64,000 nt of DNA. Origin: Cellulomonas avistercoris (lineage in GTDB: Bacteria > Actinomycetota > Actinomycetes > Actinomycetales > Cellulomonadaceae). The position numbers were made by a program, and so were the translations under genes. The stretch is taken from contig NZ_JACSQV010000004.1 in the NCBI RefSeq assembly GCF_014836445.1, forward strand, positions 62,001-126,000. Direction: 5' to 3'. How positions within the stretch are numbered: position 1 is the stretch's first letter; every line of letters starts with the position of its first letter. The notes under the pieces were generated by a model. It saw nothing but the letters and a program-made list of their open reading frames with translations. It was not told the origin of the DNA and ran no database searches. Shown here piece by piece: positions 8,502 through 16,307 of this stretch.

Positions 8502-8900
8502 TCAGGAGCCGGGCTGGATGTCGGCCCACGCGAACGTGTGGCTGAACCGCTGGGCCGAGAACGTGACGAGCTCACCGGCGACCGTGAGCGTCTCGTCGGT
8601 GAAGCTCGCCGTGAGATCCAGCCGGGCGGAGAACCCGAGGGCGCCGCCCCCCAGCCGCGTCTCGGTGTGCTGCGGGTCGAGGACGGCCGAGCCCACCGGC
8701 CAGCCGGCCAGCGTCGCCGTGACCGACAGGCGCGGGACGCCCAGGTCCGCCGCGACGTCGACCCGCAACGGGCCGATGCCCCAGGACCACTGCGGCAGGG
8801 CGAGCACGGCTGCGGCCTGCGTGGCCCCGGGCAGGTGAGTCAGGTCGGCCGGGGCCGTGGGTGCCGGTGCGTCGCCCGGGGACGGTGTGTCGGGTGGCAT
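8502..8900 (-). CDS. Hypothetical protein, first gene of unknown operon
   Basis: A 132-residue protein. The first 35 residues are proline/alanine/threonine-rich and probably disordered. The remainder is beta-rich with repeated short strands (LRVDVAADLGVPRLSVTATL, FSARLDLTASFTDETLTVAG), resembling a small beta-barrel or sandwich. The start at 8900 is supported by AAGGAG 8 bases upstream; an upstream in-frame extension lacks a ribosome site. It is followed by two other small genes. Function unknown. Confidence 0.65.
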   Translation of the reverse strand: MPPDTPSPGDAPAPTAPADLTHLPGATQAAAVLALPQWSWGIGPLRVDVAADLGVPRLSVTATLAGWPVGSAVLDPQHTETRLGGGALGFSARLDLTASFTDETLTVAGELVTFSAQRFSHTFAWADIQPGS

Positions 8901-9068
8901 GAGGTGCTCCTTCGCTGGCAGCTCGCGGATCCGGTCGGACCCACGGCTCGAGGCAACAGCGAGGGGCGCCGCGGACCCGTGGTCGCGGCGACGGCCCGGC
9001 GGCACGGGGCCGTCGGGGTGGAGGCTCGGTCGTGCAGGTGCGGCGTGCGCAGGGCGCCGCCGGTGCGT

Positions 9069-9086
9069 CGGGGTGGCGTCACCCCG
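9069..9086 (-). terminator. Short hairpin beyond the ynfA-like gene
   Basis: CGGGGTG (9069-9075) pairs with CACCCCG (9080-9086) around a GCGT loop, 18 bases past the minus-strand stop of the YnfA-family gene. It is a plausible terminator, but short. Confidence 0.4.
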
Positions 9087-9104
9087 CCTCGGGAGGGCGC
9101 GCGC

Positions 9105-9440
9105 TCAGGCGGCGCGCGGCGCGTACATGATGATCGCGACGCCGACGAGGCACACGAGCGCGCCGGTCACGTCCCACCGGTCCGGCCGGAACCCGTCGAC
9201 GACCATGCCCCACAGCAGCGACCCGGCGACGAACACCCCGCCGTACGCGGCGAGGATCCGCCCGAAGCTCGCGTCGGGCTGCAGCGTCGCGACCGCGCCG
9301 TACAGGCCCAGCGCGACGACGCCGAACCCCACCCACACCCAGCCGCGGTGCTCGCGGATGCCCTGCCAGACCAGCCACGCGCCGCCGATCTCCAGCCCGG
9401 CGGCCGCGACGAACAGCAGGATCGAGCGCAGGGCGGTCAT
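9105..9440 (-). CDS. YnfA family (UPF0060) small membrane protein
   Basis: A 111-residue protein with four transmembrane helices, matching the usual 108-110 residue size. Signature segments include [20 protein letters not shown] (helix 1 and loop), [28 protein letters not shown] and a final IIMYAPR. YnfA proteins are related to small multidrug resistance transporters, and some export dyes or biocides. The start at 9440 gives the family N-terminus, and GAGAGGA lies upstream. Confidence 0.9.
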   Translation of the reverse strand: MTALRSILLFVAAAGLEIGGAWLVWQGIREHRGWVWVGFGVVALGLYGAVATLQPDASFGRILAAYGGVFVAGSLLWGMVVDGFRPDRWDVTGALVCLVGVAIIMYAPRAA

Positions 9441-9498
9441 GGGGGTCCTCTCGTGACGTGGCGGTCCGGCCGGGGACCCACGACGACGCCGACCCCCT

Positions 9499-9517
9499 CC
9501 TGCAGGGGCCCTGCAGG
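9499..9517. repeat. Short hairpin between the YnfA gene and the ASCH-like gene
   Basis: CCTGCAGG (9499-9506) and CCTGCAGG (9510-9517) are self-complementary copies separated by GGC. They can form an 8-bp hairpin in the 248-base gap, perhaps as a terminator for the ASCH-like gene on the minus strand. Confidence 0.4.
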
Positions 9518-9550
9518 TGCGGTGTTGCAGCCGAGCCCGACCGCCCACAT

Positions 9551-9660
9551 CCTCCCCCACCCCCACCCACCCCCACCCCCACCCACCCCCACCGCCTCCC
9601 CCCGGAAGTGGTCGGTCGTGCGCCCACTCGGCGCTCCCGGGCACTCGAACATGACCACTT
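9551..9660. repeat. C-rich (CCCCCA)n tract followed by inverted repeat
   Basis: From 9551 to 9600 the plus strand is an almost pure run of CCCCCAC-type units, with G-quadruplex potential on the minus strand. It is followed by AAGTGGTC (9606-9613) and its inverted copy GACCACTT (9653-9660). The layout of tract plus palindrome resembles other elements near 44.8, 49.3 and 50.7 kb. It lies between genes. Confidence 0.6.
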
Positions 9661-9688
9661 TCAGGGTGCCGCCGGGGAGGGCGGGGGG

Positions 9689-10358
9689 TCAGGGGCGGTG
9701 GGTGCGGGTGAGGTAGGTCTCGCCCCGGGGGCTCAGGGCGTAGCCGACGTCGAAGCTCTGCGTCAGGCCCAGGGCCTTGAGCTTGCGGACGTCGAGCTTG
9801 AACGGGTCGCGCTCGCGGCCCAGCTCGGCGGCCAGGTCGGGGGCGCGCACGTGCGGGCGCCGGCGGATGACGTCGAGCGTCGCGGCCGTCCACGGGCCGT
9901 GGCTCGACGCGCGGTCGAGCCGGTCGAGGCGCGCGTCGATCGCGGCGACGTCGGCGTTCGGTCAGGTCGGCGTCGTCGCGCAGCGCCTCGCGCGGGTCCG
10001 GCCCGGCCCACGTGAGCCCGACGCGGTACACCGGCCAGCCGGTGGTGTCCGCTGCGGTCGTGCCGGCCGCGGCGCCGGCCACGGGGGTGCGGCCGTACCG
10101 CGCGGTGCGGCGCCGCTGCGCGACGGCCTGCGGGTCGAGCAGCCTCAGCAGCGCCGCCGCGTCCGGGAGCCCGGCGGCGTGCGCGTCGGCGTCCGTGAGC
10201 GTCGCGGGGTCGACGACGTCGACGGACGTGACCTCGACGACGCCCGCGGGCGTGCGGAACCGGCTGCCGGGGCGCACGTCGGGGCGCTGCCAGCGGCGGA
10301 ACGCGAGCGTCACCGAGCCGTCGGCGACACCCGCGGCGACCTTCGGCGACAGGAGCAC
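9689..10358 (-). pseudogene. ASCH-like protein gene with a +1 frameshift
   Basis: The first ~130 codons encode an ASCH/PUA-like domain ([55 protein letters not shown]). The reading frame then fails at the TT at 9957-9958. After removing one base it continues as [20 protein letters not shown] and a winged-helix-like end ([23 protein letters not shown], stop at 9689). The second part keeps good codon bias and a sensible C-terminus, so this is one gene broken by a single inserted base, or a sequencing error. ASCH domains bind RNA or modified bases. Confidence 0.7.
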
Positions 10359-10424
10359 CCACCCAGCGTGCCGGGTGCGGCTCGGTGGGTCGAGGGGTCG
10401 ACGTGGGCGAGGGCCGTCGCCGTG

Positions 10425-11195
10425 TCAGTCCGTCGGCGCGCCCCGGCGCCGGTCGGCCACCGCCCACGCGAGGGCCACCGCCCCGGCGGCGAGCACCAGC
10501 CAGGGTCCGGCCGTGCGGGCCAGGCCACCGGTCTGGGCCAGGGGCCCCGCGACGTCACCCTGCGCCGCCGCGCCGGCCTGCGCCGCGACGTCGTCCCGCC
10601 CCGAGGCGTCGGTCAGGTCGGCGCGCAGCCAGAAGCTGAACGTCTCCTCGCCGACCTCGGCCGCGTTCCCGCTGGTGCTGTCCACGTCGAACGTCAGCGT
10701 GACGGGGACCGCGACGGACTCGCCCGGCGCGAGCACCTGCGTGTGGATCGCCGTGTCCTGCCCGGCGAGGCGGGAGGCGGGGATGTCGTTGACGGTGAGG
10801 TCGTCGTAGAAGGCGTCCCGGGGCTCGGTGTGCATCCGGGCCTCGACGATCGACACGACGAGCTCGGCGGGCACGGGGCCGTCGTTGCGCACGACCCACT
10901 CGCGGGTCGCGTCGAAGCCCGGGGCGATGGTCCTGGTGCCGAACAGCGACCAGGAGCTGGTCTGCTGCTGCTGGTCGGTCGTCACACCCGCCGTCGGGTC
11001 GGGCTGGGGGATCCCAGGCACGCCCCCCGAGGTGTCCTCGCCCCCAGCGGGCGTCGTCGGCGTCGCCGTCGGGGCCACTGTCGGCAGCGTCGTCGGCAGG
11101 GTCTCAGGGGGGAGGTCGTCCGGCGCGCACCCCACCGGGAGGGTGAGCACGAGCGCGGCCGCGGCCGTCGCGACAAGGACCCGTCGCCTGTTCAT
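10425..11195 (-). CDS. Secreted lipoprotein-like protein with C-terminal LAxTG sorting signal
   Basis: A 256-residue envelope protein. It has an N-terminal signal with the lipobox-like LPVGC. A Pro/Thr-rich linker follows, then one beta-sandwich domain (about 75-205; FGTRTIAPGFDATREWVVRN, QVLAPGESVAVPVTLTF). The end is LAQTG, a hydrophobic helix and RRRG, the layout of a sortase substrate; LAxTG motifs are used by actinobacterial sortases. AGGAGG precedes the ATG. It is the last gene of a minus-strand cluster with SipW-type proteins and a sortase. Having both a lipobox and a sorting signal is unusual. Confidence 0.75.
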   Translation of the reverse strand: MNRRRVLVATAAAALVLTLPVGCAPDDLPPETLPTTLPTVAPTATPTTPAGGEDTSGGVPGIPQPDPTAGVTTDQQQQTSSWSLFGTRTIAPGFDATREWVVRNDGPVPAELVVSIVEARMHTEPRDAFYDDLTVNDIPASRLAGQDTAIHTQVLAPGESVAVPVTLTFDVDSTSGNAAEVGEETFSFWLRADLTDASGRDDVAAQAGAAAQGDVAGPLAQTGGLARTAGPWLVLAAGAVALAWAVADRRRGAPTD

Positions 11196-11281
11196 CCTCG
11201 CGCCTCCTGGGCTCCTGCGGGCGCGCCCGCGGACGTGTCCCCCCACGGTCGCGCGTCCGGGGTGCCCGGCCCGGCCGGCGC

Positions 11282-11293
11282 TAGGGAAAACCC
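11282..11293 (-). promoter_or_regulatory. GGGTTTTCCCTA motif upstream of the LAxTG protein gene
   Basis: Read on the minus strand, GGGTTTTCCCTA lies 87 bases before the start at 11195. The identical 12-mer occurs at 16166-16177 ahead of the first gene of the same cluster. A/T runs are rare in this DNA, so the shared word is notable. It is probably a regulator site or alternative promoter element. Confidence 0.5.
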
Positions 11294-11303
11294 GACCGCC
11301 GGG

Positions 11304-11969
11304 TCAGGGCTCCGGGCGCACGGACTGCTGCAGGAAGGCCAGCACCGCGGCGACGCGGTTGTTCGCCCCCGGCGGCAGGTCGAGGAGCCGGTAGATGTTG
11401 CTCAGGTGCGCCTCCACGGCCTTGGGCGAGATGTTGAGCTCCTCGGCGACGGCGTCGTTGCTGCGGCCCTGCGCCACGAGCTGGAGCACGCGGAACTGCG
11501 CGGCGGACAGCCGTGCCAGCGGCGTGTCCGACACCGGGACGGACCGGTCGACCAGCGCGGGGTCGATGACGACCCGCCCGCGCGCGACGGCCACGACCGC
11601 CCGCACCAGCTCGCCCGGCTGCGCGGACGAGCGCTTCGACAGGTAGCTCCACGGCGTGGGTGCGTCCGCGCTCACCGAGCGCACCAGCGCGAGCAGGTTG
11701 TAGTTGGAGATGAGGAGGATCCGCAGCCGCGGGTCCCGTTGCTGCAACGACCGGCCCAGGGCGATCCCGTTGCCGTCGCCGAGGTCGATGTCGAGGACGG
11801 CGACGTCCACCTCGCCCGGACGCACCTCCCGCAGCGCCTCCTCGTGCCCGGCCGCGGTCGCCACGACGTCGATGCCCGGCTGCCCGGCCAGGAGCGCCTG
11901 GAGGAGGCCGCGCAGCATCGCCTCGTCCTCCACGACGGCCACGCGCAGCGGGTGGCTGCCGTCGCTCAT
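11304..11969 (-). CDS. LuxR-type response regulator (NarL family)
   Basis: A 221-residue protein. The receiver domain (about 1-125) has the acidic pair E14/D15 and the phospho-acceptor D60 in VAVLDIDLG. The LuxR helix-turn-helix (about 155-205) contains LSAAQFRVLQLVAQGRSNDA and SPKAVEAHLSNIYRLLDL. Its start overlaps the histidine kinase stop by four bases (ATGA), so the two form a two-component system. It lies inside the SipW/sortase cluster and probably controls it. Confidence 0.9.
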   Translation of the reverse strand: MSDGSHPLRVAVVEDEAMLRGLLQALLAGQPGIDVVATAAGHEEALREVRPGEVDVAVLDIDLGDGNGIALGRSLQQRDPRLRILLISNYNLLALVRSVSADAPTPWSYLSKRSSAQPGELVRAVVAVARGRVVIDPALVDRSVPVSDTPLARLSAAQFRVLQLVAQGRSNDAVAEELNISPKAVEAHLSNIYRLLDLPPGANNRVAAVLAFLQQSVRPEP

Positions 11970-13177
11970 GGCGCCCTCCCGTCGTCGACCCGGACCGCGA
12001 GCGGCACGCTCGCCGTCAGCCGTGCACCGCCGCGGGGTCCGGGCCGGAGCGTGAGGTCGCCGTCGCGCGCGAGCACCCGTGCTCGCACCGCGGCCAGGCC
12101 CGAGAGGCGGGGCGGGTCCTCGGTCAGGCCGGACCCGTCGTCGTCGACACGGACCCGGGCGGCGCCGGGTCCGTGCGGGCCGGCGTCGCCGTCCGTGCCC
12201 AGCGTGACCCAGATGTTCGCGGCATCGCCGTGGCGCACGGCGTTGACGACGCCCTCCTCCACGACCAGGTACAGCAGCATGCGGTCCGCCGCCGGCAGGC
12301 GCTGCCCGACGTACAGCGGCTCGGCACCGGGCTCGTACGCCACGTGCAGGCGGACCGACGGCGGCAGGCGGTCGGCGGCGAGCAGGAGCGCGGTGGGCAG
12401 GTCGACGTCCGCCGCGAGCGGGTAGAGGTCGTGCGCGACGGCCCGCACGTCGGACTCGCGGATGTCGTCCAGGGTCGCGGACAGCGCCGTCAGGGACCGG
12501 GCGAGGTCCGCCTCGCCGGCGCGCGCGAGCTCGTCGCGGATCTCCTCGATCTCGCGGTTGACCAGGACCATGCGCTGCTGCACGCCGCCGTGCAGCCGCT
12601 GCGAGACCTCCCGGCGGACGCGCAGCTCCTCCTGCTCGAGCTGCCGGCGCGCGCGCTCGGCGCGCAGCGCCTCACGGATCCGCAGCCGCTCCTCGGCGCG
12701 GATCCGACGTCGGGTGCCGACGACGTACATCGCGGCGCCGATGACGACGGCAGCCTGGCTCGACCCCACGACGGCCTCGGTCACCCCGAACGCCTGTGGC
12801 ACGCCGTCGGGCAGCGCGAGCGCCACGGCACCGATGCGGGCCAGGCCGATCATCGCGCCCAGCGCCACGGCCAGCACGACCCGCTGCCGCACCGGCCGGC
12901 GCAGCACCGGCACCCGCTGCAGGACGGCCCCGGCGACGGCACCGCCCAGCGTCATGGCACCGAAGGCCAGGCCCAGGAGAGGCAGCGAGGTCCTCTCGTC
13001 GGGACGCACCGCCTCGCCGCGTCCGGTCGACGTGATGTCGTCGATCGTCCAGGGCAGGACGTCCACGGCGGAGCTGACCGCGAGCATCGTGATGCCCAGC
13101 ACGACGAGGCGGACGAGCAGGTCCTGCTCGTCCGCCTCGGTGGCACCGCGATCGACCTGCGGCGGGTGGTCGGTCAC
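11966..13177 (-). CDS. Membrane sensor histidine kinase (HisKA_3/HATPase_c)
   Basis: A 403-residue kinase. About four or five hydrophobic helices cover residues 20-155, followed by a coiled-coil linker (RIRAEERLRIREALRAERAR). The H-box RREVSQRLHGGVQQRMV has H196 as the phospho-acceptor; the residue after it is Gly, where classical HisKA_3 kinases have an acid. The ATPase domain contains VVEEGVVNAVRHGDA (N-box) and VDDDGSGL (G1 box). The start is GTG. It is the cognate partner of the overlapping LuxR regulator. No extracellular sensing domain is evident. Confidence 0.88.
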   Translation of the reverse strand: MTDHPPQVDRGATEADEQDLLVRLVVLGITMLAVSSAVDVLPWTIDDITSTGRGEAVRPDERTSLPLLGLAFGAMTLGGAVAGAVLQRVPVLRRPVRQRVVLAVALGAMIGLARIGAVALALPDGVPQAFGVTEAVVGSSQAAVVIGAAMYVVGTRRRIRAEERLRIREALRAERARRQLEQEELRVRREVSQRLHGGVQQRMVLVNREIEEIRDELARAGEADLARSLTALSATLDDIRESDVRAVAHDLYPLAADVDLPTALLLAADRLPPSVRLHVAYEPGAEPLYVGQRLPAADRMLLYLVVEEGVVNAVRHGDAANIWVTLGTDGDAGPHGPGAARVRVDDDGSGLTEDPPRLSGLAAVRARVLARDGDLTLRPGPRGGARLTASVPLAVRVDDGRAP

Positions 13178-13238
13178 GCCTCATCGTGGCACCGGGGCCG
13201 TACGGGGGCGCGGCGTGCGCCGGGGCGGCGCTGTGCGC

Positions 13239-13880
13239 CTATGCCCGGACGGCGTGCAGCACCAGGTTCTCGGCGGCGTGCCCGGTCCCGTCGCTGCGCT
13301 GCAGGCACGTGATGACGACGAGCCGGTCGCCGCCGTCGGGCAGGGCTCCCCAGATGTCGTGGGACCGCGCGGCCTGCGCCTTGCCGAGCACCTCGGTGCG
13401 CTCGACGACGTACGTCACGCCGTCGACCACGAGCTCGGCCCCGGGCTGCACGAGCACGGCCGGGTCGGGGGAGCCCGGCTCGAAGAACGCGTTGCCGGGT
13501 GCCCGCCCGGAGCGCACGGCGTGCAGGGCCACGACCAGCGGACGGGTGCCCTGCGGCGTCACGCGGTCCGGGTCGCGCAGCACGAACGCGTCGGTGAACG
13601 TGGGCGGGTTGAGCGTGCTGCCCGTGACCGTCATCTCGACGAGCGGCACGTCGAGGCCGTGCGCCGGCGCGACGAAGCGGCCGCCGGTGGCGCGCAGGTC
13701 GGCGCCCTCGGCGTCCGGGGTCTCCTCGACGACGACGGGTCGACCGTCGAGGTCGGGCAGCGTCGCCGTGCTGCTGCCGCTCGTGAGCCCCATGACCGCC
13801 AGGACGGCGGCTGCCACGAGGGCGGCGCCCGCCACGGTCGTCCGCGCGACGTGCCACGCCCGCCTACGGGCGGGCGGCAT
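13239..13880 (-). CDS. Class F-like sortase
   Basis: A 213-residue membrane-anchored transpeptidase. The N-terminal helix (about 10-33) is followed by a sortase beta-barrel. The catalytic histidine is in VVALHAVRSG and the cysteine in LVVITCLQR, with APGNAFF between them, the pattern of actinobacterial class F sortases. An Arg follows the Cys closely (TCLQR). It probably attaches the LAxTG protein of the same cluster to the wall. Its first 17 bases overlap the end of the signal peptidase gene. Confidence 0.82.
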   Translation of the reverse strand: MPPARRRAWHVARTTVAGAALVAAAVLAVMGLTSGSSTATLPDLDGRPVVVEETPDAEGADLRATGGRFVAPAHGLDVPLVEMTVTGSTLNPPTFTDAFVLRDPDRVTPQGTRPLVVALHAVRSGRAPGNAFFEPGSPDPAVLVQPGAELVVDGVTYVVERTEVLGKAQAARSHDIWGALPDGGDRLVVITCLQRSDGTGHAAENLVLHAVRA

Positions 13881-14448
13881 CGGGTGCCTCCTCGCGGTCG
13901 CGGTGCGGGAGGGCGAACGTGACGACGCCGTATACGACGAGCCCCACGCCCACCGCGGCGGCGACGTACGGGCCCCACGTCCCGTGCGTGACGTGACCGA
14001 TGAGGGGCACGGTGTACACGACCCGGCCCATGACCTGCTCGGGGACGACAGGCTCGTCGGCGTGCTCGTTGGCGTCGCCCTGGGTGACGAAGCCCGCGAC
14101 CCCGTCGCTGCCGTGCGTGACGCCGACGACGCGGTGGGTGACCAGGGTGGGGTCGTCCGACACGGGCTGCACGGTCACGACGTCGCCGATGCGCAGGTCG
14201 GCCGGATCGGTGGGGCGCACCACCACGAGGTCGCCGGCGGAGATGGTCGGCTCCATCGAGCCGGAGAGCACCGTCAGCGGCACCGCGCCGATCAGGCGGG
14301 GCACCACCGCGACGACGGCCGCGAGGAGGAGGAGCGCGACCATGGCCGCGGTGAGGAGCACCGAGCCGACGCCCCGCGCACGGCGCGGGGCATCGACCGG
14401 GGCGGTGCCGGCGGAGGGGACGGCCGCCGGCACCTGGTCCGTGGTCAC
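13864..14448 (-). CDS. SipW-like (ER-type) signal peptidase I
   Basis: A 194-residue S26B peptidase with an N-terminal membrane helix (about 28-58) and a C-terminal helix (about 160-182). The nucleophile is in VLSGSMEP. The general base is the histidine of LVTHRVVGV, where ordinary signal peptidases have lysine; this marks the SipW/ER type. GDVVTVQP and QGDANEHADEPV are further conserved boxes. The GTG start overlaps the previous stop (GTGA). It probably processes the two SipW-type precursors encoded upstream. Confidence 0.87.
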   Translation of the reverse strand: MTTDQVPAAVPSAGTAPVDAPRRARGVGSVLLTAAMVALLLLAAVVAVVPRLIGAVPLTVLSGSMEPTISAGDLVVVRPTDPADLRIGDVVTVQPVSDDPTLVTHRVVGVTHGSDGVAGFVTQGDANEHADEPVVPEQVMGRVVYTVPLIGHVTHGTWGPYVAAAVGVGLVVYGVVTFALPHRDREEAPDAARP

Positions 14449-15347
14449 GGGCTCGCCTCGAGGTCCTCGTCGCGCGTGGGGGCGACGTCGTCGGTGGTGG
14501 GGCCGCTGCTCGTCGGGTGGGGGGACGGGCTGGGGGCCGCGGGGTCGGGCGCGGGCTCCGGCACGTCGGACGGCGTCGCGGGCACGCCCGCGGCAGCAGC
14601 GCTCGAGGACGGCGGCTGGGTGGCAGGCTGCTCCGCCGCGGTCCTCAGCGCATCGCCTGCCGCTGGGCCGTTCCAGTAGAGGTCGGGCAGCGTGAACGGC
14701 ACCTGGAACGCCGGCTCCGCGCTGGGTGCCCCGGTGGCGTCGGGGGGGTAGAAGGACGCGGCACCGCTGCCGCCGGACAGCAGGAAGCTCGCGGTGGGGG
14801 CGTAGTCGTAGTGCACGGCGTGGACCTTGAAGCGGATGGTGATCGAGGTCGCCCCCGCCGGCACCGGCGTCTCCGCGTAGCCGGCCGGCCGGGTCGTGTC
14901 GCCCTCGCGGTAGAACAGGTGCCACGTCCGTGCCCTGCCCGTGGCCGTGAACGACTGTTCCCGGTACAGGATCGACGTCGGGGACCCGTCGACCCAGTAC
15001 TCGTTGTTGCTGCCCTGGAACTGCGCGGCGCTGCCGCTCACCGCCGACCACCCGTGCTCCAGCCCGAGGAAGATCGGCAGCTCGTACTTGCTCAGGTCGA
15101 GCGTGACGTCGTAGTAGAACGCCAGAGCGTTCCCCGGCGGCAGCTCGATGGGGTCGAGCGGCGTCTCGGGCTCGATGACGATCGGTGGCTCGTCGGGCGT
15201 CGGCGCGGCGACGACGGTCACGCCGGGCAGCTGGACCTCGTCCTGCCACAGGGCGGTGGTCGCGCCGACCTGAGCAGTCGTCACGCCGACGCCCAGGACC
15301 GCGGCCAGCGCGGCGGCCGCTGCGGTCGTCGTCCTGCGCGTGAACAT
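14445..15347 (-). CDS. SipW-cognate secreted protein, 300 residues
   Basis: The N-terminus MFTRRTTTAAAAALAAVLGV plus GATTALWQDEV is the alternate (SipW-cognate) signal-peptide type, with the A-L-W-x-D box at the cleavage zone. The middle (about 55-235) is beta-rich with aromatic residues (YDVTLDLSKYELPIFLGLEH, RARTWHLFYREGD). The last ~65 residues are a Pro/Ser/Ala-rich stalk without LPxTG. GGGAGG precedes the ATG. The stop overlaps the SipW-like peptidase start, which supports a dedicated enzyme-substrate pair. It may be a minor fibre subunit or adhesin. Confidence 0.75.
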   Translation of the reverse strand: MFTRRTTTAAAAALAAVLGVGVTTAQVGATTALWQDEVQLPGVTVVAAPTPDEPPIVIEPETPLDPIELPPGNALAFYYDVTLDLSKYELPIFLGLEHGWSAVSGSAAQFQGSNNEYWVDGSPTSILYREQSFTATGRARTWHLFYREGDTTRPAGYAETPVPAGATSITIRFKVHAVHYDYAPTASFLLSGGSGAASFYPPDATGAPSAEPAFQVPFTLPDLYWNGPAAGDALRTAAEQPATQPPSSSAAAAGVPATPSDVPEPAPDPAAPSPSPHPTSSGPTTDDVAPTRDEDLEASP

Positions 15348-15379
15348 GTCGCCTCCCGCGAGGTCGAGGTCGATGGAGC

Positions 15380-15416
15380 CGCCTCAGGACCGCTGGGTCG
15401 CAGCGGTCCGGAGGCG
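15380..15416 (-). terminator. Hairpin between the two SipW-cognate genes
   Basis: CGCCTC (15380-15385) and GGACCGCTG (15387-15395) pair with CAGCGGTCC (15401-15409) and GAGGCG (15411-15416), with one mismatch and a five-base loop. It lies after the first SipW-cognate gene and before the next, so it could be a partial terminator that keeps the first protein more abundant. Confidence 0.6.
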
Positions 15417-15455
15417 AGGGCGGGGGCCAGGGTCAGCAGCCCTGGTCGCGCGTGG

Positions 15456-16031
15456 TCAGCTCTGGGACGGCGGGAGCTGCGTCAGGGTCACGGTGAAGTT
15501 GCCGGAGTCCCACGCCTGCTCGTCCGTGAGGTCCTGGGCGCCGCTCTGGTAGTCGTCCGCCAGGCGGATGCTCACGGTCAGGGTCGCGGCGTCGCCGGCG
15601 GTCGCGGGGGTGAGCACGACCGAGGGGGCGCCGGGGGCCTCGGCCGAGGTGGACTCGGTCAGGACCGTGTCACCGACCTTCCACTCCACGTCGAGCCACT
15701 CCGGGACCGCTGCGCCGCTCGTCGTGGCGAGCTCGGCCTTCAGGTAGTCACCGGCGAGCTCCGGGGTGATCGCTGTCTCGCCGACGAGCTCGACGCCTGC
15801 CACGAGCTGGATGGTGCCGTCCTCGTCGGCGATCTCGACAGCCGAGCCGTCGGAGATGTCGTTCGCCGTCCAGGTGACGGTCGTCTCGCCTGTCAGATCG
15901 AGCTTTCCGCCCGTCACGACGGCGCCGGGCACGGTCGCCTCGTCGCTCCACAGCGCGAAGGTGCCCGCCGTGCCGAGCAGGATCACGGCACCGGCGCCAC
16001 CCGCGACGAGGGCCTTGGTCCTCTTGTTCAT
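15456..16031 (-). CDS. TasA-like SipW-cognate secreted protein, 191 residues
   Basis: It begins MNKRTKALVAGGAGAVILLG then TAGTFALWSDEA, a textbook SipW-cognate signal with the ALWSD box. The mature part is a beta-sandwich-like domain (TGETTVTWTANDISDG, VLTPATAGDAATLTVSIRLA, NFTVTLTQL) of the size of camelysin/TasA fibre proteins. The start at 16031 has GGAGGG eight bases upstream. It is the first gene of the cluster, separated from the next by a hairpin. The probable role is a major extracellular fibre or matrix subunit (inference). Confidence 0.78.
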   Translation of the reverse strand: MNKRTKALVAGGAGAVILLGTAGTFALWSDEATVPGAVVTGGKLDLTGETTVTWTANDISDGSAVEIADEDGTIQLVAGVELVGETAITPELAGDYLKAELATTSGAAVPEWLDVEWKVGDTVLTESTSAEAPGAPSVVLTPATAGDAATLTVSIRLADDYQSGAQDLTDEQAWDSGNFTVTLTQLPPSQS

Positions 16032-16165
16032 GGGTTGTTCCCTCCTCATACACCGGCGGGACCGTCCCCGCCCGGGTCGGCGGGAGGCGGTCCCGCCCGC
16101 GGCGCCCTGGTCAGGGCGTCACGCATCGAGGGTGCGACGCGGGGCGGCCGCGCGGGCGGGCGGGT

Positions 16166-16177
16166 TAGGGAAAACCC
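16166..16177 (-). promoter_or_regulatory. GGGTTTTCCCTA motif upstream of the TasA-like gene
   Basis: The second exact copy of the 12-mer is found on the minus strand, about 135 bases before the TasA-like start at 16031. See the copy at 11282-11293. It is a candidate site for the cluster's response regulator. Confidence 0.5.
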
Positions 16178-16258
16178 CAGCGGTGGTGCCGCGCGGGCCC
16201 GGGATCGGGGGCGGGGGGTGACGAGGGCTGGACTCCGCCGCCTGGGCAGGGCTATCGT

Positions 16259-16274
16259 ATAAGTACCAACTTAT
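16259..16274. promoter_or_regulatory. ATAAGT-N4-ACTTAT palindrome, likely ArsR operator
   Basis: A perfect inverted repeat, ATAAGTACCAACTTAT, lies 33 bases before the SRPBCC gene in an A/T-rich patch that could hold a -10 element. The operon encodes an ArsR-type repressor, the likely binder. Confidence 0.6.
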
Positions 16275-16307
16275 GACCTCGCATCCCGCGAGGCGGACGG
16301 AGGAGCG

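Noticed and set aside
9551..9600. CCCCCA tract as a CRISPR array or telomere-like repeat
   Set aside because: There are no spacers of regular size and no cas genes, and the tract is short and irregular.
9105..10358. A single 417-residue fusion of ASCH-like and YnfA proteins
   Set aside because: The frame joins them only through the frameshifted ASCH tail and the C-rich spacer. YnfA has its own start and ribosome site.
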